From contig JBCNJP010000017.1 in NCBI GenBank assembly GCA_039602395.1, forward strand, positions 11,310,315 through 11,374,314: a stretch of DNA of 64,000 bases, given 5' to 3'. The notes beneath the pieces were generated by a model. It searched no databases. It was not told the DNA's origin and saw only the letters and a program-made list of their open reading frames with translations. Below are positions 55,736 through 64,000 of this stretch, piece by piece. The first letter of the stretch is position 1, and each line of letters starts with the position of its first letter. The translations under genes and the position numbers were made by a program. Origin of the DNA: Deinandra increscens subsp. villosa (taxonomy: Eukaryota > Streptophyta > Magnoliopsida > Asterales > Asteraceae).

Positions 55736-56500
55736 AGTTTGTGATAAAATTCATATCATTTACATAGATGAAAATAAACACATCACAACAACGTATCCAA
55801 ATTTATTTATAGAGTAATAAAGAAAGAAATTATATTTTGAATAGTAAAAATAGCCAAAAATTCAAAATTTTAGTGGTCAAATAATATGTGTTTACTTGGT
55901 AACTTCTTAATTTTAAATAGATTGGCCCTTCTACTTTTACCTAGTTTTTATTTTTAACCCTTGAATTCAAATAATATTGTCCCACAATATTGATTTACTT
56001 AAGCCCGTGTATATATACACATTATATATATTGATTTACTTAAGCTCTTGTATATATGCAAATTACATTCCCCCCCCCACCCCCCCCATTATTGATATAA
56101 TCCCGCTGCACAGGGAATGATGACCTTGTTCTTATAAATTGTTAAAAACTATTCAAGTTTCGAATATGTCAGGTTACCTTTTTATCAACTTTTTTTTGGA
56201 ACGGCCCTTTTTATCAACTACAAAATATTTTACTAAGAATTATTTGTCAATAGAAAACTATCTTCCTAAATTTATATTAATCCATAGTATTATCAACCCC
56301 TCCTATTCTTTCTTTTTTCTTTTCTTATTCTTTTCTCTCTGCCACTAGTATACACTTTACGTTTGTGTAACTGTTAGTATAATTTGAATTATGTTAATAC
56401 AGATAATTCTCTTTTATATTTAATTAATATAAAAATCTTTATTATTTTATTCTATTAATTGGTCATAATAAAAAACAACACCTTAAAGAAAACACTTGAA
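55736..56500. other. AT-rich DNA upstream of the rightward unit
   Basis: A C-rich run lies at 56070-56088. No ORF supported. Probable promoter DNA of the rightward unit, though no TATA box is decisive. Confidence 0.35.
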
Positions 56501-59072
56501 AGAGGAGGGATTTAGATTGAGAGATGATTGTTGAATTTTTTAAAACACTCTCCATGTTCAAAACGCGCTCCATGTTGCAGATTCAAGCCCTAATTCCAAA
56601 TTCAAAATTTTCATTTTCACTTTCTATGGCTCTCTCTCTCTTCCTTCGATTCCGTTCATTATACGAAGAAACATCAAAGAAATCGAAGAAAAATTGCACA
56701 CGTGTTCTTCCCTCTGTTCATTAGGTGTTGATTACCTTTTCGATCTGCAGATCTAGAAAAGGAAAACATAGAATGAAATCCTAGGCGGCGATAGACTGTT
56801 GTGTTGGTTGTTGACAACTCGATCTAGGGGTTAGCGGTGGCAGAGGCATCTAGGGCTTTGGTTGTACTGGCCGTTGGTGATTCGATTTTGGGGTTTTATA
56901 TAACGCTAATTTCTGGAAATTTTCTCGATCTCATCATTCCGCTGGTAAGAAACTGCTAATTTATTTGTATATTTTATTTTTCTAACTCATGTAAAGTTTA
57001 GATCTCGATGTTTTTCGGTTGATCTGCGATTGACCTTCTTGTGATTTGCTTTTTATCTTATCATTGAAGATACAACCTTTCTATGATCAGAATCATGATC
57101 TTAGTACTTCTATTAGTGTTTGATTACATTGTGAACCATAGCCGCCGTATGTATGAAATTAGATTCAACGGAAATTCGATTTTCACATCGAGATTGATCA
57201 ATTATGTATCAGATTGGTGTGTGTTTTGTTAAATTAGAGTATTCGACCTTAATTAAGTAAATCTAATGGTTTTACATTTACGCTTAGGTTTAAGCAAACA
57301 AAATAAGATTGAGTGGCTGATATGCACACTCAATTTTTCAGTATATATTCCTTGCTTCATGATAATTTGTTATGGAGCAGTTCTTATGATCTATATGCAC
57401 ACTAAACACACGGACAACTAGAACTATAGATTGGAGTCAAACTTTTGGTTTATACCTGTTCATGTTTATAAGTTATAGGTGGTCCTTCGTATGTAAAATA
57501 TTATTTTACTACCATGGCACCATCAGTATAGATTATAAGGTTTTACAATTGTGTTCATTCAGTTTTTTTAACAATTATAATGATTCTTCAAATTGAAATT
57601 TCTTATAGTTGGTGCTTAACTTCTTATCATTCCCAGGTTAAGGCTTTTCTTTTTTAAAGATTTGCATATTTGGAGGTTTTAGTCTTGGTGGTTTGTCTCT
57701 ATGCATGCGTCAAAAGGCATGAAGGTTCAAATAGCTTAGATCTTTAGATATCATTTTGTTTCAGAACTATTATTCAAAATTTTTATTAAAGAAACATGAG
57801 TGCTTAAAGTGTATAACTGTAAAAATGTAATTTTTATTTGTTTTATTCTAAATGGCCTACCAAAGCGAAAAATATCAATTCGAAAAAAAAGATCATTTCA
57901 GATTGGTATAATTTGTTCTCCTATTTATTATGTTGTTATTGTGTTTGTTGTTTTGTTAGAATGACACGATTAATTGTAAATGGCAATTTGCTGCTACTTT
58001 ATGTTTAATGCATCATCTTCTCTTTGATTTCAAATTCAATCATTTTTATGCAAATCTTTCATGGAGCATAGAACATCATAAAGTATATGGTTTAGGCAAT
58101 TCGTACAATTCCTATTGTGAGAACACAAAATAACCAATTGGCGAAGTACATGTAGTCTCCTGTAGGTAAGAAATGTTATTTTATAAAATAAACTTTCATC
58201 AATCTTTAGAATTAATTTCCCAGTATGACTAGCTATTTGCATTGCATGTTAACATCATTTTATTAAGCAACCATTTAGCTATTTGCATTGCATGTTAACA
58301 TCATTTTATTAAGCAACCATTTTCGCTTTAATTCAGAAAGTAGAAATTGTAGTTTAGATTTATGACATAACAGGAACTTCGGATCCAATATGCATTTCAC
58401 TATCTTTTCTTCGTTATATTGTTATAATCCTTCAAGAGTAATACCTTCCACACTGCCTGATTACATAGAAATTGATTATTTTTTGCAGAAAAAATGACCA
58501 AAAATAGCAGTTTTACCAACATAAAACCAGAAGTGGCACCAACAGTAGTTGATGTTTGAGTAATACGCAAGTGGAAGGTATAAACAACATGATGACCTTT
58601 GCAGATTTGCTCTCTGTTAGTAGAAAAACATGTATGAATATATGTTGTTTGGTATGTGATTTTACATATTACATGGAATAATCTTGTTGATGCTTGCAGG
58701 AATTAGCCCCCTGTTTCAAGCTCTAGTCAAGCTGGCCAAGAAAATGAAACAAACAATGAAAGTGCCTTGGGGACGACATCAAGAATCTCAAGTGGTAACA
58801 TGTGTTTTTGATAGTTTCATTAGAAGTAAAATGTCAACTTACATGATATATTGTGTTGACATGGTTTTGAGTTGCATTGAAAATCTTTATATATGTTGTT
58901 TTAAGCTTACCTGTTTCAAGCCAAGTACAAGTAAAAAGTAAATTGTTCAGGTATCATGTTCAATCTCAATACCATGATTTTGGTTCGGGTTTTTCTATCT
59001 GTAGTTCTATACATTGCAGTGTTATCTTGTAAACTAACATCATAACTAATCTCGATTTGGCTCTTTTATCAG

Positions 59073-59210
59073 TCAAATATTGGTGCAATAAACCATGCGA
59101 TTGTGATGCCTGATGCAAATATGGGTGCCACGTTCGATGATCTTGCTCTTGCTGGATTTGGTGGTGCGGGCCAAAGGTGTACAACACTTAATACAACTGT
59201 ATTTTTTGAG
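59073..59210 (+). pseudogene. Captured exon of methylmalonate-semialdehyde dehydrogenase
   Basis: The exon, bounded by a TTATCAG acceptor and a GAG|GT donor, translates as SNIGAINHAIVMPDANMGAT then AGFGGAGQRCTTLNTTVFFE. The order SN.GA.NH..V.PDA...AT...AGFG.AGQRC is the catalytic-cysteine region of the ALDH6 family (mitochondrial methylmalonate-semialdehyde dehydrogenase, valine/propionate catabolism). Cys in GQRC is the catalytic residue. Host-type residues after it are changed (TTLNTT), and two residue changes in the middle suggest relaxed constraint. The rest of the enzyme is absent here, so this is a captured fragment, not a gene. Confidence 0.65.
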
Positions 59211-59746
59211 GTTCAAAAGCATTGTATTCTTTTCTATTTAGTTATGTTCAAGTCATATTTTGTGTATAAGCTTTGTATAATTATATATTAAAACATTTAT
59301 GTGTTGATCTTCTAAGGAAGAAAAACTAGTGGAGTGTACCAAAGCGCTTAAAGTATTTTATAGCCTATCCATGTGTTAATTATGTAATGTTATATATATG
59401 TAGGATGCTGCAAAGAAAACCAGAGAAAGGGCCCCAGCGAATGCGACTGCTAATAAATTCACAAGGAAAGATTCAACGAGGGCTAGAGCCATAGTAAGTT
59501 ATTATTTCAAGATTATTAATTTGTTTAATTTTGAAATCAACAATTACTAATTTTTTTATGTGTGAATTATGTAATGATAATTAGGAAGCTGCAAAAACAA
59601 CCATAAATAAGGTTGAAGAAAAAAAAGGATGCTTTACATCCCGTGATAGAAACCACACCTTCAGCAGAAATCATGCATGTATGTACTTTGACGAATATGT
59701 GTTTTGTAGGTTTACTTTTTTTATGTTAATATGACATAAATCATTG

Positions 59747-60000
59747 CCGAATATCAAGTGTAAAGTGACCTACCCAACTAAGAGACAAATTGTTGGTATA
59801 GGTACCAATTACTTGTTCGAACAAAGACAATACATTCATGGAGTTTCACTCCAAGATGACTGCTACAGGGTGTCAGTAGATGATGTGAGAGTTCCAGCAT
59901 CGTTTATACCATATGAGGTAGATGGCATCAAAACAGTCGAGAAAGCAGTAAACCATTTTGTTGCTTGGCCAAAGTGCATTTGCATTGGTGAATCAAATGT
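59747..60000 (+). CDS. DUF8039-like domain exon of the CACTA unit
   Basis: Reads KCKVTYPTKRQIVGIGTNYL, then YIHGVSLQDDCYRVSVDDVR, then KTVEKAVNHFVAWPKCIC, ending at a GTAAG donor after ESN. The pattern (VA.GTxY, HGVxL, RVSVDxV, TVxxAVxxFVAWP) is one I know from the C-terminal DUF8039-type domain of plant proteins associated with En/Spm transposons. Function unknown; the domain is often found beside coiled-coil transposon proteins. Its frame is open over about 84 codons. The exon start is uncertain because no AG-acceptor is obvious right before 59747. The last exon (60112-60244) follows after a normal intron. Confidence 0.5.
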
Positions 60001-60329
60001 AAGTTTCTTTTAATTTATTATCTTCCATATTACATTATATTGTTGTTCAAATTAAATTAGTTTTCATTTATTATTTGTTTTCTTTTTTCCGTTTGAATGT
60101 TGTTGATGCAGGTTCCAGTTATGACTACACCGGATCAACAGAATGAAGATGAAAACGTCAAGGCGCAAAAGACGAAAAAGACAGTTTGTAACGAGGGATG
60201 ACATCGCGAAGATGAAGAATGTTACTAAGAAGATTAAGCTTTAGGTTGATCTAGATTAAGAAGCATTTATGTTTTTTAAAACACGAGAAATTTTATCTGC
60301 GAAACAATTTAAATTTATTTTAATAGTGT

Positions 60330-61664
60330 ACGCTAATGTTATTATTTAACCTTTTTGGTCTCATTTTATATTATTGTATTTTATGTCACTAAAAAGTATA
60401 CAATATGACAAATGTGACTATAACTGTTTTATCGTCATGTATTGATCATGTATTATATGTGACTATATGACAAATGTGAAAACTATTATTCTAAACTAAA
60501 GTGACTAAAGCTATAACAAAAGTGACATTTACAACTAATTAATGTGAGTATAAAATGTTTCTCGTCTCAATTTCATTTGTTTAATGCCACTAAACGGTAT
60601 GAAATGGTCACTCTATATTAACAATATATGTTATTATTAATAACATATAGTCATAATTTACGTAATTAATTGTGTCTAAAATACATAAATAGTCACATAG
60701 AACCTAAACGTGTGACTAAAAGTGTGATATGGTGATGTATTTATGTAACATATGTGACTAAATGAGAATCTAATAACAAAAGGTTAAAAATAATGTGACT
60801 AAATGTTAGCAAAAAATGACACTTACAAATACTTAATGTGATTAAAAAACAATTCTAGTCACATTTATATTTCTCTTATGTGACTAAAAGGTATCTAATG
60901 ATTACTTTATATTAACAACTAGGTGTTTAGTTGTGACAATTTCCCAACAAATAGTCACTTTAAGACATTTTTGTGTGACTAAAAACGATGAAATAGTCAC
61001 ACTTTAAGCTATTTTTACATCAACTTTCATGATATGGTCACTCATAACAAAATTGCGCGTCTCTAAAACCTAAACAATAGTCACACCTAAGTATTTGTTA
61101 TGTGACCAATTGTTATTAAAACGTCATAGTGAACACAAAAACATGTGACCATTTGGGAACATTATGTCACTATAGATATGTAATGGTTACTTTATATTAC
61201 CAACTAGGTGTTTAGTTGTGGCCATATACCAACCAATAGTCACATTAAGACATTTTTGTGTGACTAAAAACTATGAAATAGTCACACTTCAAATTATTTC
61301 TACATCAACGTTTATGAAATAGTCACACATAACAAAATTGTGTGTCTCTAAAACGAACATCATGTCACCATTTGGGTACATTTTGTCACTACAAAATAGA
61401 TTAGTGTTACTAAAAAGGGTTTATGATGACATTATTCGATAAAATCATTGTTCCAGCAAGAAAAATCACTAGTCTATAGTCACACTTTTTATCTACGGTC
61501 ACATTTTTTCGTATCATACGGTCACTGAAATTCAATGTCACTGTATGTGACCTAAAATGGCGAGACTTTTAATTTGGTCACGGATGGGACGGAAAAAAAG
61601 AGTGTGACTAATCACTTACGGTCACACTTTTTTGGTGTGACCGAAGATCATATTTGTACTAGTG
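60330..61664 (-). repeat. CACTA right subterminal repeats
   Basis: Many TGTGACTAAA, ATAGTCAC and ATGGTCAC motifs. Two halves (about 60895-61075 and 61170-61345) repeat one another (TTAACAACTAGGTGTTTAGT against TTACCAACTAGGTGTTTAGT), a duplication of about 275 bp. The end is the 17-bp TIR. Confidence 0.85.
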
Positions 61665-62033
61665 TATAATTCAACAATTGACTATTTAAATTGTAACATA
61701 TATATTTAAAGTCACATAAAGTTTGACTAAAATTTATAAATATATACTTTAGGTTTACATAAAATCATAAATATAATTTATGGTTTGATAATTAAAAACT
61801 CACATAGAATAATAAAATACTTGTGAAATATATATGAATATATCACATAAAATCATAAAGCGGGATCATGGAATATCAAACGTTTAAGTTTCCGTGCATG
61901 CTCGTAGTGATTGATCACACAAAACCCTAATTTGCTAAAGTCAACAAGTCAACACATAAATGTTCACACAACATTTAATACAGTTTACGTTCAGTTATTG
62001 TCAGAAAATGACCTAAAAAGTCGGTTTGTCACA
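61665..62033 (-). repeat. Gypsy 5' LTR, part right of the CACTA insertion
   Basis: Begins with the second TAT copy and matches 37872-38238, ending CGGTTTGTCACA. Followed by the GTATC target duplication. Confidence 0.95.
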
Positions 62034-62038
62034 GTATC
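62034..62038. repeat. Target site duplication GTATC, right copy
   Basis: Matches 34979-34983. Confidence 0.93.
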
Positions 62039-62709
62039 GGTAGAACGTATAATTTAACAACATTGAAAATTAGCACCTGATTGCAAAAGTCATTAGGTAG
62101 TAGTTGTCGAGTATTATAGTTCTTAGTAAATATTTATCTGGTCAAATAAAAGATGCCATGGGTGTGAAGTAATTAATTAACATAATATTACCTATTATGC
62201 AAACAATATGATTAATGAGAACCATGTTTAGATCATGAGAACTATGCAAGATAATTAAGCCACAAGTCTAAGTTTTTTATGCCAAATTACAGATTTGCTG
62301 TAATTTAATAGATGAATATCATATAGGCATCTGGTTGTGGTATTGTTTCATTGGTGTCATCACATATAGTATATTACCATTAGTATTAGTAGATATATTG
62401 CACCTTCTTGTAAGATTGTGTGAAGCTGGTGGTGTTCAAGATACGTCAGTTATATGTGTAGGCTTTGAGATTGGCATATAAAGTAGTTATGTTAATGGAG
62501 TGGAAGAATATTAATTTAGAGATAGTTATAGTTCTTAACTAAATAATGTGTAGTTTTAAAAAGGAAATAAAATATTTCCATTATACCAAGAACAATAATG
62601 GGTAATTAAATCATGGCATATGTAGGCAATCATAATAATAAATTAAAGTTGTGTTTACCTTAAGATCAGTAGTAAAATAAAATTCTGTAGAGGATGTCAA
62701 ATGACTAAC
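62039..62709. other. Probable intron of the B3-domain gene
   Basis: AT-rich DNA with no coding stretch. It contained the gypsy target site; on the minus strand the joined sequence would read CTACCGATACAG, which ends like a splice acceptor. Confidence 0.4.
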
Positions 62710-63383
62710 CTTTTGTTCTTCTGTTTCATCAGCAGGATCAATTTTTACATGTGATGCGGGCTTATGAAGGTGGGTGACTGAGTATTTTTCAACAAACTGT
62801 TTTGGTAGGAGCTACAGTGTAGAAGTGAAGTTCTCATATTAGTAATATTAACTTAACTATGTAAAAGATGATATATAATGGTGGAATATGAGAAATTGTA
62901 TGTATAGATAGTAAAAATGTCACCTATGTATGATATGATTGATCAGTTGCTTCAACGACACACGAATTAACAAATTCTTTTCCATTCCTTTTTCTTCTTA
63001 TCTCTAGCCCATCTTCAATGTACGCAGTAACTTCTATCTTGTCAAGCTTCTTCCATTTTAAGCAAATCTATTGTATGCCATGTGTAGTGAATGCATTTAG
63101 AAAAGACAGCCATGTGTCATCTTCAGCTCCCCACATACCATTTCCAACATTAGTGAGGTTCACACTAAATTTGTGCTTCTGGTAGTCAACAAAACGAACA
63201 GATGTGCAGTTTTTGGGCACGTGTCGTATGAATTGCAGGGGGAAAACCTACATATAGATTATATTATTATGTGTATATGTTATAATGTTTTTTTGACCAT
63301 GGACTTGTTTAAACAAAAGAACTAACCACTCTGCGAGGCCCTTCATTTTCTGGAATAAGGTTAAGCAACAGTTTATAAGGCAT
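62710..63383 (-). pseudogene. B3-domain gene, 5' exons (right of gypsy insertion)
   Basis: Three exons join in phase. Exon 63327-63383 starts with ATG (MPYKLLLNLIPENEGPRRV). Exon 62924-63247 reads VFPLQFIRHVPKNCTSVRFV, then MWGAEDDTWLSFLNAFTTHG, and later YIEDGLEIRRKRN; this is a full B3 pattern (xPxxFxRHV, DNA-contact loop, W..F). Exon 62710-62811 reads LLPKQFVEKYSVTHLHKPAS, the opening of a second B3 domain. An in-frame TAG after THGIQ (about 63066-63068) truncates the first B3 domain. The remaining exons lie at 34241-34846, beyond the gypsy element. The gene would be a REM-type transcription factor with several B3 domains; the stop and the 27-kb insertion mean it is non-functional. Confidence 0.6.
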
Positions 63384-64000
63384 CTGTATAGAAGCAAAAC
63401 ATAGGTTATGTGGTTGTCATATTGATGTTATTGGAACCAAGTATCATGTCATAAAACTCTGGAAACAAATATATAGTGTTAATAATGAATTGAAGTGAGA
63501 TTAGGTAAGCTGTTTTAAATTGAGATAGACATATGCAGTGCCTGAACATGCAACTTGCTGAGAGGTGCATACATTAATCAGTAAATTCCATTAGTATAGA
63601 ACCTGTTAAAAAAGTTTTTATTCTATATTTTTTTAATGGATTGGGTCACTCAGCCTTGTCCTACGAAGTACACAGTGATGAGACAGTTTCAAGGCATCAG
63701 ACCCATGTAGATTACATTTGTAAGCATAACTGGGTTCATAGAATCAGCAACTATAAATAGGGGAAGCCTTGTAAGCATAACATCAGAGCACACGAAAAAA
63801 GCCAACATGAGTATGAACATTTTTTAAAGTCAATGATTTTGATTTGTTTATTATTGAGTTCCTTTATGGACACTATCTTAATATTGATTGCAACAACACA
63901 ACATGACATAAATTAAATCATGTAATTCAGAGTTTTGTTTTGCAAAATGCAACCTATGTAACTATGAATCTGCATGTGTTCAAGACAGGTTACAATCTAA
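63384..64000. other. Upstream DNA, no gene supported
   Basis: A TATA-like CTATAAATAGGGG at about 63745-63757 on the plus strand is followed by an ATG at 63807, but that frame closes after six codons. It could be the promoter of a gene that runs out of the window or has an early intron. Confidence 0.3.

Larger units (their letters stand above)
56520..60245 (+). other. Rightward multi-exon unit in the CACTA
   Basis: A leader-like region (56520-56945, with a GGTAAG donor at 56944) is followed by several short exons with consensus borders: about 58494-58565; 58700-58796 (in frame PPVSSSSQAGQENETNNESA); 59073-59210; 59404-59492; 59585-59690; about 59747-60000; and 60112-60244. The last exon has a frame break before RRKRQFVTRDDIAKMKN and ends KKIKL-stop. 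This layout is like CACTA genes encoding TNPA-type proteins, with a Ser/Asn-rich linker and a basic C-terminus. The 59073-59210 exon comes from another gene (see its entry). Exon joins and phase are only by eye; the unit may be partly decayed. Confidence 0.4.
46996..61664. mobile_element. CACTA transposon, 14.67 kb, complete ends
   Basis: The left end CACTAGTACAAATATGA and the right end TCATATTTGTACTAGTG are perfect 17-bp inverted repeats, extended imperfectly into CGGTCACAC. The 3-bp duplication TAT flanks it (46993-46995 and 61665-61667), and the uninterrupted site GGAATATAATTC is present in the partner LTR. Subterminal regions (about 1.1-1.3 kb each side) are dense in TGTGACTA/TGGTCAC motifs. 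Inside are a leftward and a rightward transcription unit and a central minisatellite. No TNP2-type transposase frame was found, so the element is probably non-autonomous. Confidence 0.95.
34984..62033 (-). mobile_element. Chromodomain Ty3/gypsy element (Tekay/Del-like) with nested CACTA
   Basis: The element reads right to left: 5' LTR (44150-62033, interrupted), PBS, accessory ORF, gag-pol, PPT, 3' LTR (34984-38238). GTATC repeats flank it on both sides. Order gag-PR-RT-RH-IN with a C-terminal chromodomain and LTRs of about 3.2 kb fits the Tekay/Del chromovirus clade. The pol frame is open over 1495 codons. By eye the first kilobase of the two LTRs differs at only about nine places, so insertion was recent. 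Without the 14.67 kb CACTA the element would be about 12.4 kb. It sits inside the B3-domain gene. Confidence 0.95.

Noticed and set aside
63745..63830. Promoter and start of a plus-strand gene
   Set aside because: A good TATA-like motif, but the following ATG closes after six codons and the window ends soon after.

Overview
This is plant nuclear DNA. It is AT-rich, carries plant-type introns, plant retrotransposon clades, CACTA, Helitron and MITE elements, a broken cytosolic sulfotransferase and pieces of a B3-domain gene. A eudicot, possibly Asteraceae, is my guess; nothing here proves the family. Almost everything is transposable-element DNA and I see no intact conserved housekeeping gene. 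A 500-base run of N (2430-2929) marks an assembly gap.

Layout. 1-1164: AT-rich DNA with a degenerate three-copy repeat. 1165-2360: left end of a CACTA element followed by a small acidic ORF. 3465-4408: a foldback element. 4989-5980 (-): sulfotransferase pseudogene. 6094-7364: two MITE-like elements with internal minisatellites. 7365-13151 (-): truncated, decayed Athila-type gypsy element whose LTR carries a PBS on one side and a PPT on the other. 14785-20612 (-): remnant of a second gypsy family with a 5.2 kb LTR that itself holds a 957-bp Helitron. 21362-27861 (+): Copia element with 500-bp LTRs and a CATAT target duplication, split by a 360-bp MITE with a 9-bp target duplication. 28347-30584: more MITEs and a palindromic repeat. 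30848-31685: decayed exons and a Helitron 3' end. 31944-33310 (-): small gene of unknown function.

34241-63383 (-): a B3-domain gene, already carrying a stop codon, interrupted by a chromodomain (Tekay/Del-like) gypsy element at 34984-62033. That element has 5-bp GTATC target duplications, 3.2 kb LTRs, a spliced gag start, an extra upstream ORF and tRNA-like modules in each LTR. Its right-hand LTR is in turn interrupted by a 14.7 kb CACTA element (46996-61664) with a TAT target duplication. The other LTR preserves the empty site, so the order of insertion is certain: B3 gene, then gypsy, then CACTA.

The large CACTA element is the most unusual object. It holds 93-bp subterminal tandem repeats, tRNA-like segments, a leftward multi-exon unit, a central minisatellite block built from two different 20-bp units (one organised as 180-bp higher-order repeats), and a rightward multi-exon unit. 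The rightward unit combines a DUF8039-like domain with an exon that reads as a captured piece of methylmalonate-semialdehyde dehydrogenase. I found no TNP2-type transposase in it, so it is probably mobilised by another copy.
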